Shown here: positions 11,951-21,016 of the stretch, one piece after another
How positions within the stretch are numbered: position 1 is the stretch's first letter
Layout: each line of letters starts with the position of its first letter
Source of the DNA: Caulobacterales bacterium
GTDB lineage: Bacteria > Pseudomonadota > Alphaproteobacteria > Caulobacterales > Caulobacteraceae
Length of the DNA stretch: 64,000 nt
Reading direction: 5' to 3'
Assembly (NCBI GenBank): GCA_019510435.1
Contig: JAEKKJ010000016.1
Span: 372,001-436,000 of the forward strand
Made by a program: the position numbers and the translations under genes
Notes under the pieces: generated by a model
The model's input: the letters and a program-made list of their open reading frames with translations, nothing else
Told to the model about the DNA's origin: nothing
The model's database searches: none

Positions 11951-11992
11951 CGCGGCATATGGCGGATCGGGGCGGAGAGGGCAAGGGCCGCC

Positions 11993-13990
11993 TCAGTCGC
12001 GCCAGGTCTCCAGCGTCTCGCCCAGGGCGGCCTTCAGGGGCCCGAGCCACGGCTCGAAGCGCCGCCACTGGTCCACTCCGTCGCGGAAGATCGGCTGGCG
12101 CACCTGTTCGGAGCTGACGGTGCGCACGGCGCGGTCGTTGCGGTGGAAGTCCAGGCACGCTGGCTCGAACGGCAGGCCGCAATAGGCCAGCAGCCGGCCC
12201 ACCTCGCCCTCGGTGTCGGCCACCAGGTCCTCGTAGATCACCCGGTGTATGCGGCCCGGCAGAGCCCGGTCCAGGTGGCGCATGAGGCCCACATAGTCGG
12301 CGTAGTAGCGGCCGAGGTCGCTGAGGTCGTAGGAGAACGCCTGGCCCTGGGCGAAGTGCTGTTTGAAGGCCGAGAAGCCACAGCCCAGCGGATGGCGGCG
12401 CACGTCGACGATGCGCGCATTGGGCAGGATCAGCTGGATCAGGCCGATGTGCTGGAAGTTGTTGGGCATCTTGTCCACGAACCGCGCCCGGCCCAGCTTG
12501 CGGTGCGGCAGGGCGCGCTCGAGGTAGAGCTGGCCCAGCGCGGTGCGGGTCTGCGGATCCAGGGCGGCCAGCGCCTCGGGATAGGGTGCGTCGGCGGTGT
12601 CCAGGCCGCGGGCGATGAGCCCGATGTGCGGCAGCTCCATGGTGCCTTCCACCGCCGAATGGCTGGCCAGGATCTGCTCCACCAGGGTTGAGCCGGCGCG
12701 GGGCAGGCCGACCACGAAGATCGGGGCGTCGCTGGGATCGCCGCCGCCCGCGCGCTCCGTGAAGAACCCGGCGGTGAGCAACGCCTGCGAGCGGCGCGCC
12801 AGGCGCGTCGTGTCTTCGGGATCGTAGCCGGCGTCGGCGCGGCGCAGGGCCGCCCCCTCGGCGTAGTGGGCGAAGGCGTCGGCGTCGTCCCCGCGGTCCT
12901 CCAGCGCCTTGCCCAGGGCGAACTGCAGATGAAGCCGGTCGGGCGCGGCCAGGTCGGGCCGCTCCAGCTGGCGGCGCATGGCCGCCACGTCGGCGTCCTC
13001 CAGCGCGCCCACCTTGAGGTTGGCAAGGCTCCAGTAGGCGTCGCCCAGCTCGGGCGCGAGGCCGATGCAGCGCTTGTAGGCCGCCACCGCATCCGCCCGG
13101 CGCCCAACGGTGCGCAGGGCGTGGCCATAGTTGAGCCAGATGCGCGGCTGGCGCGGGAAGTCCGCGGCCAGGGCCTCGTAGAGCGCCAGCACGTGGGCGT
13201 CCTCGCCCAGCAGGCCGAGGCAGGCGGCCAGCAGGTTGCGGTAGGCCGCGTCGGATGGGGCGAGCGCCACGAGCCGCTCGGCATGGGCGGCGGCCTCCGC
13301 GCCCTTCTGCTGGCGGAACAGAGCCTCGGCCAGGGCGAAGCGCGCGCCGTCCCGCCCAGGCTCGAGGTCCAGCGTCCGGGCGAGCAAGGCCTCAGCGTCC
13401 GCAGGGCGACCCTGCCGCAGGAGGAGCTCGCCCAGCATCTGCAGGGCGGCAGGGTCGTGCGGCCGGGGCGTCAGATGGGTCCGCAGGGCCCGCTCGGCGT
13501 TGGCCAGCCTGCCTTCGAAGACAGCGTTCGCCGCCGGTTTCAACGCCGGGTCCTGCACCGCGGCGCGGGCATGCTCGGCGAAAGCCGCTTCCGCCCCACC
13601 CAGGTCGCCGGCGGCGAACAGCAGGTCGCCCAGCGCCCGCCAGGCCTCGGCCAGCTCGCGGTTGAGCCCGACCGCCTGCCGCAGCGCCGCCAGGGCCGGG
13701 ACCTCCTGCCCATGGGCGGCGAAGGCGAGGCCCAGTTCGTACTGGGTGAGCGCCGCCCGCGGCCAGGCGCGCGCCAGCGGCTGCAGGATGGCCAGGGCGC
13801 GGGCCGGCTCGCCGGTGCGCCGCAAGGCCGAGGCCAGGATCAGCTGTGGCCGCGGATCCTGCGGCGCGAGGCGCAGGATCTGCTCGGCGAGGCGCCGCGC
13901 CGCGGCTGGGTCGGTGGCCAGGAGCGCCGCGGCCTCGGCCGTCGCAGCGCCGAGCGAGGCCGGGGTGGCCGTCGGTGTGGTCAGCGCCAT
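11993..13990 (-). CDS. TPR-repeat sulfotransferase
   Basis: A 665-residue protein. Residues about 10-400 are tetratricopeptide repeats (for example ALGDLLFAAGDLGGAEAAF, then WLNYGHALRTVGRRADAVAA). The C-terminal 250 residues form a sulfotransferase domain: the 5'-phosphosulfate loop VVGLPRAGSTLVEQIL and the 3'-phosphate motif RIVDVRRHPLGCGFSAFKQ, with FVDKMPNNF between them. The family transfers sulfate from PAPS; the acceptor is not known. It lies 53 bp downstream of a TonB-dependent receptor on the same strand, so both may belong to one transcript. Confidence 0.9.
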   Translation of the reverse strand: MALTTPTATPASLGAATAEAAALLATDPAAARRLAEQILRLAPQDPRPQLILASALRRTGEPARALAILQPLARAWPRAALTQYELGLAFAAHGQEVPALAALRQAVGLNRELAEAWRALGDLLFAAGDLGGAEAAFAEHARAAVQDPALKPAANAVFEGRLANAERALRTHLTPRPHDPAALQMLGELLLRQGRPADAEALLARTLDLEPGRDGARFALAEALFRQQKGAEAAAHAERLVALAPSDAAYRNLLAACLGLLGEDAHVLALYEALAADFPRQPRIWLNYGHALRTVGRRADAVAAYKRCIGLAPELGDAYWSLANLKVGALEDADVAAMRRQLERPDLAAPDRLHLQFALGKALEDRGDDADAFAHYAEGAALRRADAGYDPEDTTRLARRSQALLTAGFFTERAGGGDPSDAPIFVVGLPRAGSTLVEQILASHSAVEGTMELPHIGLIARGLDTADAPYPEALAALDPQTRTALGQLYLERALPHRKLGRARFVDKMPNNFQHIGLIQLILPNARIVDVRRHPLGCGFSAFKQHFAQGQAFSYDLSDLGRYYADYVGLMRHLDRALPGRIHRVIYEDLVADTEGEVGRLLAYCGLPFEPACLDFHRNDRAVRTVSSEQVRQPIFRDGVDQWRRFEPWLGPLKAALGETLETWRD

Positions 13991-14042
13991 GGATGGACGT
14001 CCCTCGGAGAACGGCGGGCCGTCGCCGGCCCGCCGCGCAGCC

Positions 14043-16553
14043 TCAGAACGTATAGGTCAGGCGGCCGTAGTAGTAGCCGCCATTGATCCCGTAGGGCGAG
14101 AAGCCCAGCGGGGCGTCATAGACGTTGGAGCCGTCCACCGGCCGCACGCCGCCCGAGCCGTTCGGGATATTGGGCACGGTCGGCGCCTTCTTGCTGAAGA
14201 GGTTGTTGGCCCCGACGTCGACCTTCAGCCCCGGCAGGATCGTGTAGCCCACGTCCAGGTCGGTGACGCCCGTGGTCTTGACCGACAACTTCGTGCCGCC
14301 GAAGCCCGTGCCGTCCAGGCTGACGATCTCGGAGGACTTGCCGTAGACCGTCTCGCGCAGGTTCACGGTGAACTTGCCCATGGTCCAGAAGGCCCCGAAC
14401 ACCGCCTTGGCCCGCGGCGAAGCCGTGGTCAGGTAGCTGAGCGCCGTCGGGCCCAGGAGGGTGGTCTGGCCGAAGGCCGGCGCCAGCACCTGGGCGGGGA
14501 TCGGCGCCTGGGTGAGCACCGTTGTCTTGTTGTAGTTCAGGGCCACCGACCAGTCGACGTGGCCCATGTCCCCGAAGTCGGAGGCGTAGTTGCCGGTCAC
14601 TTCCACGCCGCGGGTGCGGGTCGAGGCGGCGTTGGTGAAGACGCTGACGCCGACGTAGCTGAGGCCCGTCGGGTCCAGCACGTTGCCGTGGGCGCTGATC
14701 GAGTTCAGCACGTTCTGCGAGACGATGGTCGACCCCACCTGGCCCAGCAGGATGCCGGTGCCGATGATCCGGCGCCGGATGCGGATCTGGTAGGCGTCGG
14801 CGGTGATCTGCAGGCCGTCCAGCGGGTGCAGCACGAAGCCGCCGCTGAAGTTCAGCGACTTCTCCGGCTTCAGGTCCGGGAAGCCGATCTGCTTGGCGGC
14901 CGGCGAGTTGGCCGGCAGCTGCACCACGGCGAAGGTAGGCGCGACGTTGGTGGCCGAATAGTACTCCTCGGCCAGGGTCGGCGCGCGGAAGCCGGTGGAG
15001 GCCGTGCCGCGGATCGCCACCATCGGGCTGAAGTCGTAGCGGGCGGTCAGCTTGCCGACCGTGGTGCTGCCGAAGTCGGAATAGTGCTCGTGGCGGCCGG
15101 CCAGGTCGAGCTTCAGGCCTTCCATCACGTCGGCGGCCAGGTCGCCGTAGACCGCCCAGTTGGTGCGGTGGTGCTTGCCGGCGTCGGTGGGCTGGAAGCC
15201 GGGATAGGACTGGCCGCCCTCCTTGTAGATCGAGTAGGGGTCGCCGGCGCTGATCGAGAAGGTGTTGCGCCGCAGTTCCCCACCAAACGCGACGCTGAGC
15301 GGCGAGGCCAGGCCCACGTCGAAGCCCTTCACCAGGTCGAGGTTGTTGGTCCACTCGGTGGCGCGGAAGGCGCCGTCATAGAAGTTGCGCGGCGTGGTCC
15401 CGGTGTCGGCGAACAGCGAGGCGTTGGCCGAGTTCAGGGTCGAGACCTGGTCGCGGACGTGGCCGTAGGTCGTGGAGAGGTCCCAGGCCCAGCCCTCGAT
15501 CGTGCCCTTCAGGCCGCCGCCGGCGGAGAAGTCGTCCTCCTCCAGGTGTTCCTTCGGATCGAACCCGTTCGGGAACGGCACGGTGGTGACCGTCCCCACG
15601 GTGCGCTTGACCTTGCTGGGCACGCGGTAGTTCTCGAACGCCGAGGCCAGGCGGTGCGAGTAGCTGGCGGTGGCGTAGGCCTCGATCTCCGGCGTCAGCT
15701 GATAGCCGGCGTTCAGGTAGGCGTTGTAGAGGTTGTACTGGGCGTCGCCGTTGATCTTGTTGACGATCGGGAAGTTGTCCGCGCCCGGCAGGCCCGCCTT
15801 GTCGATGGCGTTGTCGGTGGGCAGCACGGTGCCGGTCTGGCTCAGCACGCGCCGGTCCGGCCCGCCGCGGACGCTGAAGTTGTGGTAGCGGTTCTCGAGC
15901 GTGACGTTGACGAAGCCGTTGGGGCCCAGCGGGGCGCCCAGGTTCAGCGACAGCGCGCCGGTCTCCCCGTCGCCCTTGTAGTACTGGCCCAGGGTGGCCA
16001 TGCCGGTCCCGCCGTGGTCGGCGGACTTCAGGATGATGTTGACCACGCCGGCGATGGCGTCGGTGCCGTACTGGGCGGCCGCGCCGTCCTGCAGCACCTC
16101 GATGTGGTCGATGGCGCCCACCGGGATCAGGCTGAGGTCGGCCGTGGCCGCGCCCTGGTAGGGTCCGCCCAGCACGTGCAGGTTCGCGGTCGGGTGGCGG
16201 CGCTTGCCGTTCACCAGCACCAGGGTGTCGTTGGGGTTCAGCCCGCGCAGGGCGGCCGACAGGGTCAGGTTGCCGGTGTCGCCGCCGATGGCCTCGGCGG
16301 AGAACGACGGCAGGTTCTGGCTCATCGCCTGGATCAGGTCCGGCTGGCCCACCCGCTGCAGGGCGCTGGAGCCCAGCACCTGGACCGGCGCCGGGCTGTC
16401 GGCGGCCTTCAGGCCGGTGACGCGGGTGCCGGTGACGATCACCTCCGAGACGGCGGCGCCCGCTGCGGCGTCGCCCGCTTCCGCGGCCACGGCCTCCGAG
16501 GCCAGGCAGGCGCTAAGGACCAGCAGGCTGCTGAATGCGAATAGATTTCTCAT
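14043..16553 (-). CDS. TonB-dependent outer-membrane receptor
   Basis: An 836-residue receptor: signal peptide (MRNLFAFSSLLVLSACLASEAVAAE), a TonB-box-like stretch SEVIVTG, plug domain (LQRVGQPDLIQAMSQNLPSF, NPNDTLVLVNGKRRHP, HIEVLQDGAAAQYGTDAIAGV) and a 22-strand-type barrel that ends in the aromatic GRLTYTF. Length and layout match receptors that import large substrates with TonB energy. The start was chosen at the signal peptide Met; 34 in-frame residues upstream have no signal character. It is followed by a TPR-sulfotransferase. The cargo cannot be deduced. Confidence 0.92.
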   Translation of the reverse strand: MRNLFAFSSLLVLSACLASEAVAAEAGDAAAGAAVSEVIVTGTRVTGLKAADSPAPVQVLGSSALQRVGQPDLIQAMSQNLPSFSAEAIGGDTGNLTLSAALRGLNPNDTLVLVNGKRRHPTANLHVLGGPYQGAATADLSLIPVGAIDHIEVLQDGAAAQYGTDAIAGVVNIILKSADHGGTGMATLGQYYKGDGETGALSLNLGAPLGPNGFVNVTLENRYHNFSVRGGPDRRVLSQTGTVLPTDNAIDKAGLPGADNFPIVNKINGDAQYNLYNAYLNAGYQLTPEIEAYATASYSHRLASAFENYRVPSKVKRTVGTVTTVPFPNGFDPKEHLEEDDFSAGGGLKGTIEGWAWDLSTTYGHVRDQVSTLNSANASLFADTGTTPRNFYDGAFRATEWTNNLDLVKGFDVGLASPLSVAFGGELRRNTFSISAGDPYSIYKEGGQSYPGFQPTDAGKHHRTNWAVYGDLAADVMEGLKLDLAGRHEHYSDFGSTTVGKLTARYDFSPMVAIRGTASTGFRAPTLAEEYYSATNVAPTFAVVQLPANSPAAKQIGFPDLKPEKSLNFSGGFVLHPLDGLQITADAYQIRIRRRIIGTGILLGQVGSTIVSQNVLNSISAHGNVLDPTGLSYVGVSVFTNAASTRTRGVEVTGNYASDFGDMGHVDWSVALNYNKTTVLTQAPIPAQVLAPAFGQTTLLGPTALSYLTTASPRAKAVFGAFWTMGKFTVNLRETVYGKSSEIVSLDGTGFGGTKLSVKTTGVTDLDVGYTILPGLKVDVGANNLFSKKAPTVPNIPNGSGGVRPVDGSNVYDAPLGFSPYGINGGYYYGRLTYTF

Positions 16554-16869
16554 GATGTCTTGTTCCGCCAAATTACGACTGTGAGAGACATGCGTTTTTG
16601 TCTTCGGACGGGCGGTAGTCCGGAATATCGACGCGATTTTTGAACGCGGCGCCAAAAACTAGATGCGCGCCAAAGCTGTGGTGAATCTTAGTTTCGCCCG
16701 ACCGAACCCCCTTCGGATGGTCCGAAGATTTGGGCACGACGCCCCGAGCCGATGCGGAATGCCTACGGCCGTGGAGATTTGGCGACGATGTTCGGCCCCA
16801 CTGGCGGCAAAAGGGGCAATCCGGACGCCCCGGCGCCCCTTAATTGCGCCGCCGCGCGCCGAAAACGGG
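16554..16869. other. Intergenic region upstream of the TonB receptor, no gene recognised
   Basis: About 315 bp between the end of the 16870-18033 gene and the start of the receptor gene. It should contain the receptor promoter. A short hairpin (CTTCGGatggtCCGAAG, 16710-16726) is visible. A possible 82-codon frame here lacks a recognisable motif and a ribosome-binding site and was not called. No riboswitch consensus was recognised. Confidence 0.5.
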
Positions 16870-18033
16870 TCAGACGTGGTTGCGGAAGGCGGTGGTTCGG
16901 CGCGCATTGCGGCGGTAGCCGGCCAGCATGGTCCGGGCCGCGATGCGGGCCCTGTCGACGCGCGGGCCGTTCACCTGCTGGGCGCCCAGCAGGTCCTCGT
17001 ACTGGATGTAGCCCAGCGGCCGCACGCCGAAGGGCGCCAGAGGCAGGCCCAGGTGATTGGTCGCCTGCGCGGCCGGCGTCAGGCCGAAATAGGCCTTGGT
17101 GACGAAGTTCGACACCGGCACGCCGTCGATCTCGTAGTGGTCGCCCTGGGTGGGGTCGCAGACCTCCAGGTCGTAGCGGACGGTCTGCCCCGGCGCGCCA
17201 TTGGGGGCCGGCCCGCTGACCGTGGTCAGGGTGTTGGGGTCGGCCAGCAGCTCCAGCACCTCGTGCGAGAGGGTGACGCTCCACGGCTCCTTGGCCTTGG
17301 CGCAGACGTCCAGGTAGACGAAGGCGTAGGGCAGCGCCCCGTGGGTGAGCGAGTGGTAGCCGTAGGCGCCGGCGACGCCCGTGGTCGGATCGCTGGACGC
17401 CTCGCCCACATAGATGACGGCGTGGACCACCCCATCCACATTGACCTTCAGCCCGTTCAACGCCTGCCGCGCCGGGACCAGGGTGGCGGCCGCGCCCCAG
17501 GCCGGGCCGAAATGCTGGGCGACCTGGACCCCGACCGCGGCCACGGCGGCGGCGAACTCTGCGTCGCCGATCGAGGTCGAGACATTGACCACCAGGATGG
17601 TCAGCGGCGCGGCCAAGGGAACGGCAGGCGGGCCAAGGCCAAGGCCGGCGGCGGTCCCGGCCTCGCCGGCCGCCTTCAGCGCCGCCGCGCCCATGCCCAC
17701 GACGCCGAAGGCCGACTTGATCTGGTTGAAGGCGTAGGGAAGGAACAGCGCGCTGCCGATCAGGAACAGCGGGACGAAGGGCTGGATGACGTCCTTCACC
17801 GCCGCCGCCGGCTCGGCGAAGGCCTTGGAGAGCGCCAGGTTGCCCACCGCCCAGTAGAGCGCGGTGACCATGGCCGCGCCGGCCAGGCCGGTCAGGCGGC
17901 TGTAGCTGGTGCTGTCGCCCTCGGCGATGGGCCCCTTCTCGCGCAGCGCCTTGCGCAGGTCGGCCACCATGGCCAGGCGCGCGAGCACGCCGAACACCAT
18001 GACGTTGAAGCCGATGAGCACGAACACTGCCAT
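16870..18033 (-). CDS. Membrane-anchored protein of unknown function with a SHEVLELLADP motif
   Basis: A 387-residue protein. Three hydrophobic segments lie in the first 130 residues (about 2-22, 48-68, 84-104), followed by an Ala-rich linker and a soluble domain. That domain contains GYHSLTHGALPYAFVYLD, then SVTLSHEVLELLADPNTL, then YDLEVCDPTQGDHYEIDG and VSNFVTKAYFG. The His-Glu-x-x-x-Glu pattern followed by acidic residues could be a metal site, but it is not a standard HExxH zincin. The motif set suggests a conserved but uncharacterised family. It starts 28 bp after the RoxA-like cytochrome gene on the same strand, so the two are probably one operon. Function not assigned. Confidence 0.7.
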   Translation of the reverse strand: MAVFVLIGFNVMVFGVLARLAMVADLRKALREKGPIAEGDSTSYSRLTGLAGAAMVTALYWAVGNLALSKAFAEPAAAVKDVIQPFVPLFLIGSALFLPYAFNQIKSAFGVVGMGAAALKAAGEAGTAAGLGLGPPAVPLAAPLTILVVNVSTSIGDAEFAAAVAAVGVQVAQHFGPAWGAAATLVPARQALNGLKVNVDGVVHAVIYVGEASSDPTTGVAGAYGYHSLTHGALPYAFVYLDVCAKAKEPWSVTLSHEVLELLADPNTLTTVSGPAPNGAPGQTVRYDLEVCDPTQGDHYEIDGVPVSNFVTKAYFGLTPAAQATNHLGLPLAPFGVRPLGYIQYEDLLGAQQVNGPRVDRARIAARTMLAGYRRNARRTTAFRNHV

Positions 18034-18060
18034 GGCGGTCCCCCTCCTCCGGAGCCGGCC

Positions 18061-19923
18061 TCAAAGCCCCTTCAGGTACTCCAGCAGCTCGGCCCGCTCG
18101 GTCGGGGTCAGGCGATCGACCCCGTAGACGTGGCCCTTGTTGGAATTGCCGGCGATGCGGGTGTCGAAGGTGAAGCTGTTGCCGGGCGCGGCGGGATCGG
18201 TGTCGTAGCCGACCTTCTTCGGATCGAAGGCGCGCGTGCCCATGGCGAAGGTCACCGGGCGCTCGTCCACCGGCAGCAGCAGGTCGTACAGCGTCGGCAC
18301 CGAGCCGTTGTGCAGATAGGGCGCGGTGGCCCAGATCCCCTCCAGCGGCCGGCCCTTATAGGCCAGCAGCGGGTCGGACGCGTTCTGCTGGCAGAACTGC
18401 AGGCGGATGTCCTTGGCGGTGACGCCGGGCCGCGCGAACTGCGGTTTCACCACCGTCGGCAGCGGGGTGACGCCGAAGATGTTGGCCGCGGCGGCCTTCA
18501 CGAACTCGCCCTTCTTGCCCACCAGCGAGCCCTTTACGGTGGTGGTCAGGAGCTGGCGCACAGGCTCGGCCTGGCCCAGCGGCGCGCCGTTCAGGTAGCT
18601 GGCGGGCACGCCGGCCAGGGCGCCGCTCAGCCCGCGGTAGGCCCAGGCGTTGCAGGCCATCCACTCGTCGGTCTGCTCCGGACCCATCTGGGCGAAGGTG
18701 CGCATGGTCTCGTAGTGCTCGTGCGGGGTGTGGCAGGCGGCGCAGCGGTCACCGAACACCGCGGCCCCCGCCTCCAGCGCCGCCTTGCGGGTCACGGCCT
18801 TGCCCGCCGCGTCCGTCACCCCGTCGCCCGGCGCGCCGAAGGCCGTCGGCCAGGCCGGCGGCTGCAGCTTGGCGACCAGCACCTCCATGGCGTTCAGGCT
18901 GTCGACCCGGGCGGTGGAGACGAACCCCGTCAGGTCGCCCGGATGCGCCGGCGGCTTGATCACCGCCTCGCCGAACACGCCCAGCACCTCGCCGACGTTG
19001 CGGCCCATGGCGCCGAAGTCGGTCGGCGTGGCCCCCACGGCGATCTTGGCGCTGGAGGCGATGCCGTCCCACTGCAGCTGGGTCTGCTTGGTGATGTTCC
19101 ACAGGTGTGGGTAGCTGACCGGCGCGTCCGCGGGATTGGGGAACGGCTGGGCCGCGCCGCCGAACAGCAGGGTGCGGTTGTAGATGTGGCCCACCGCGTC
19201 CACGCGGCCGTAGCCATAGCGGCTGTCGGTGTGGTTCAGCGCCTCGGTGGCGCTCTCCCAGTCGATCAGGCGCTTCAGCGCCGCCTTCAGCTGGGCGCGG
19301 TTCTCCGGCGTGTCGTCGCCGCCAGCCAGGACGGCGGTGGCGAAGCGGTTCCAGCGCGCCATGTCGGCGCCGTTGGCGGACTCCCAGGTCTGGACCAGGG
19401 CCGCGTCCGCCGCCTCGATGAAGCCCTGGAAGTCGAACAGGCTGGGCGCGCCATCGATCGTCAGCGTCTTGCCGCCATAGGTCATCTGGCCGGTGTGGCA
19501 GGCAGCGCAGTTCAGCCCCACCCAGTCCACCCGGTCGTCGCCCGCCGAGCTGCCGCCCCAGTGCAGGCGCGTGCGCACCAGCGCGTGGTCGTCCATGCGA
19601 TCGACGGCGAAGCCGATCGGCAGGGTCTGGCCGGGCCAGGGGGACAGGATGCGGAAGCCGGCGAGGTAGGCGGGATCCAGGAAGCGCCCGCCCGCCGAGC
19701 CCGGTTGCTCCAGGGCCTGCATCCACTTCAGCGGCATCAGGCGCGAGCCCTGGTCGCCGTTGTACCAGGCGGCGCGGGCCGCGCTGTTCCAGCCCTGTGG
19801 GTCGCCGGGGCTGCCGCTGGGGGTCTTGCAGCCGCTCAGCGCCGCAGCCGAGAGGACCGTAGCCGCCAGGGCCGTGGCCTGGATCGTGGCCCGGACCAAG
19901 GCCGACGTCGTCGTACGCCCCAT
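18061..19923 (-). CDS. RoxA-like dihaem cytochrome c lipoprotein (cytochrome c peroxidase superfamily)
   Basis: A 620-residue protein with a lipobox (SAAALSGC), so probably a membrane-anchored periplasmic protein. Two c-type haem sites are visible: CAACHTG starting at residue 139 and CAACHTP starting at residue 394. The late motif GIWATAPYLHNGSVPTLYDL is shared by dihaem peroxidases and RoxA/RoxB rubber oxygenases. The unusual spacing of about 255 residues between haems and the large N-terminal part favour the RoxA-like branch over MauG/CcpA. Family members either reduce peroxide or cleave unsaturated carbon chains; which applies here cannot be read. It is followed at 28 bp by an unknown membrane protein. 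Confidence 0.8.
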   Translation of the reverse strand: MGRTTTSALVRATIQATALAATVLSAAALSGCKTPSGSPGDPQGWNSAARAAWYNGDQGSRLMPLKWMQALEQPGSAGGRFLDPAYLAGFRILSPWPGQTLPIGFAVDRMDDHALVRTRLHWGGSSAGDDRVDWVGLNCAACHTGQMTYGGKTLTIDGAPSLFDFQGFIEAADAALVQTWESANGADMARWNRFATAVLAGGDDTPENRAQLKAALKRLIDWESATEALNHTDSRYGYGRVDAVGHIYNRTLLFGGAAQPFPNPADAPVSYPHLWNITKQTQLQWDGIASSAKIAVGATPTDFGAMGRNVGEVLGVFGEAVIKPPAHPGDLTGFVSTARVDSLNAMEVLVAKLQPPAWPTAFGAPGDGVTDAAGKAVTRKAALEAGAAVFGDRCAACHTPHEHYETMRTFAQMGPEQTDEWMACNAWAYRGLSGALAGVPASYLNGAPLGQAEPVRQLLTTTVKGSLVGKKGEFVKAAAANIFGVTPLPTVVKPQFARPGVTAKDIRLQFCQQNASDPLLAYKGRPLEGIWATAPYLHNGSVPTLYDLLLPVDERPVTFAMGTRAFDPKKVGYDTDPAAPGNSFTFDTRIAGNSNKGHVYGVDRLTPTERAELLEYLKGL

Positions 19924-20034
19924 CGCACCACCCCCTGGTTGTGGGGCGATCCTCTCACCACGGGTGGAACAGCGCCACCATTTAAATCCAGGGGTGTAGG
20001 GACCTGGATTCAGCGCAGCGGCGAACTCCGGCCC

Positions 20035-20799
20035 TCAGCCGTGGAACCGCCGGTTCAGCTTGCGCATGCCGCCGATCCAGCGGCCGTAGTCGGCGGTCTT
20101 GTTGCGCATGTACTGCAGCACCTCCGGGTGCGGCAGGATCAGGAACTCCTCGGCGCCGATCGACTTGACGGTCACCTCGGCCAGCTCGTCCGGCTCCATC
20201 ATGCCGTCGATGGAGGCCACGCCATCGGGGTTGCCGGCGGTCATGGCGGTGCGCACCGCCTGCGGGCAGAGCACCGAGACCTTGATCCCCTGGTCGCCAT
20301 GGGTGATCGCCAGCCACTCGGCCAGGCCCACCGCGGCGTGCTTGGTCACCGCATAGGGCGCCGAGCCGATCTGTGTGAGCAGGCCCGCGGCGGAGGCGGT
20401 GTTGACGAGATAGCCGCCGCCGCGCGCCGCCATGCGCGGGACCAGATGGCGGGCGGCCCAGACGTGGGCCATGACGTTGATGTCCCAGATCCGCTGCCAG
20501 TCCTCGTTGGGCGTCTCGGCGCCGCCGCCGACCCCGATGCCGGCATTGGAGCAGAAGAGGTCGATGGGGCCGATGTCGCGCTCGACGGTGTCGATCAGGC
20601 CCTGGATCTCGGCCTCCTTCGACACGTCCACCCGGAAGGCATGGCCGCCGATCCCCGCGGCGGTGGCCTTGGCGCCCGGCTCGTCGCGGTCGGCGCAGAC
20701 GATCGCCTTGGCCCCCTCGGCGGCGAACCGCACCGCCAGCGCGCGGCCGATGCCGCTGGCCGCGCCGGTGATCACGATGACCTTGTCCTTGAGCTCCAT
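20035..20799 (-). CDS. Short-chain dehydrogenase/reductase
   Basis: A 254-residue classical SDR. Nucleotide-binding TGAASGIG, the DV pair (FRVDVS), SNAGIG, the catalytic Ser region (NTASAAG) and YAVTK are all in place. The acidic residue after strand 2 (CADRDE) suggests NAD rather than NADP, though this is weak. The C-terminus (LQYMRNKTADYGRWIGGMRKL) is typical of SDRs in fatty-acid or steroid-like catabolism clusters. A perfect 14-bp palindrome sits 22 bp upstream of the start, suggesting control by a TetR-type repressor not encoded nearby. The substrate is unknown. Confidence 0.9.
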   Translation of the reverse strand: MELKDKVIVITGAASGIGRALAVRFAAEGAKAIVCADRDEPGAKATAAGIGGHAFRVDVSKEAEIQGLIDTVERDIGPIDLFCSNAGIGVGGGAETPNEDWQRIWDINVMAHVWAARHLVPRMAARGGGYLVNTASAAGLLTQIGSAPYAVTKHAAVGLAEWLAITHGDQGIKVSVLCPQAVRTAMTAGNPDGVASIDGMMEPDELAEVTVKSIGAEEFLILPHPEVLQYMRNKTADYGRWIGGMRKLNRRFHG

Positions 20800-20821
20800 G
20801 GCGCGCGTCCTCTCCGCCGAT

Positions 20822-20835
20822 CAAACAATCGTTTG
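20822..20835. promoter_or_regulatory. TetR-type operator palindrome upstream of the SDR gene
   Basis: CAAAC-AATC-GTTTG is an inverted repeat with 5-bp arms and a 4-bp spacer, 22 bp upstream of the SDR start. The form matches operators of TetR-family regulators of lipid catabolism. No tetR gene lies in the window, so the regulator must act from elsewhere. Confidence 0.5.
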
Positions 20836-20891
20836 GAGACCGCTTAGCGCGGCCCGCGCGGAGACGCCAGAGAGTCGCAAAGGAAGGATCT

Positions 20892-20967
20892 GAACCGCGG
20901 AAAACGCGGAAAGGCGCAGAAGGCGGTGGCATGCCACTTCCGCGTTTTCCGCGTCCTTCCGCGGTTC
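20892..20967. repeat. Inexact inverted repeat built from GCGGAAAACGCGGAA units
   Basis: Left half GAACCGCGGAAAACGCGGAA (from 20892) and right half ending CGTCCTTCCGCGGTTC (to 20967) are near-complementary and meet at ATGCCAC/GTGGCAT. The 8-9 bp inner periodicity recalls the CCACGAACCACACGAAC repeats elsewhere in the window but the sequence differs. It is located in the gap between the SDR and GST genes. Confidence 0.7.
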
Positions 20968-20976
20968 CATACGACA

Positions 20977-21000
20977 GAGCCTCCGCTTCCGCGGAGGCTC
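20977..21000. repeat. Perfect 10-bp-stem hairpin
   Basis: GAGCCTCCGC-TTCC-GCGGAGGCTC forms a perfect hairpin with a UUCC tetraloop. No T-run follows on either strand, so it is not a standard intrinsic terminator. It is one of three adjacent palindromes between the convergent-side ends of the SDR and GST region. Confidence 0.7.
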
Positions 21001-21016
21001 GAGATGGATCTGTCTA

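Noticed and set aside
16659..16907. 82-codon minus-strand frame before the TonB receptor region
   Set aside because: Its end overlaps the 3' part of the next gene, it has no motif and no ribosome-binding site, so it looks like chance in GC-rich DNA.
20977..21000. Calling the perfect hairpin an intrinsic terminator
   Set aside because: Neither side has a T-run, and it is not next to a gene end in the right orientation.
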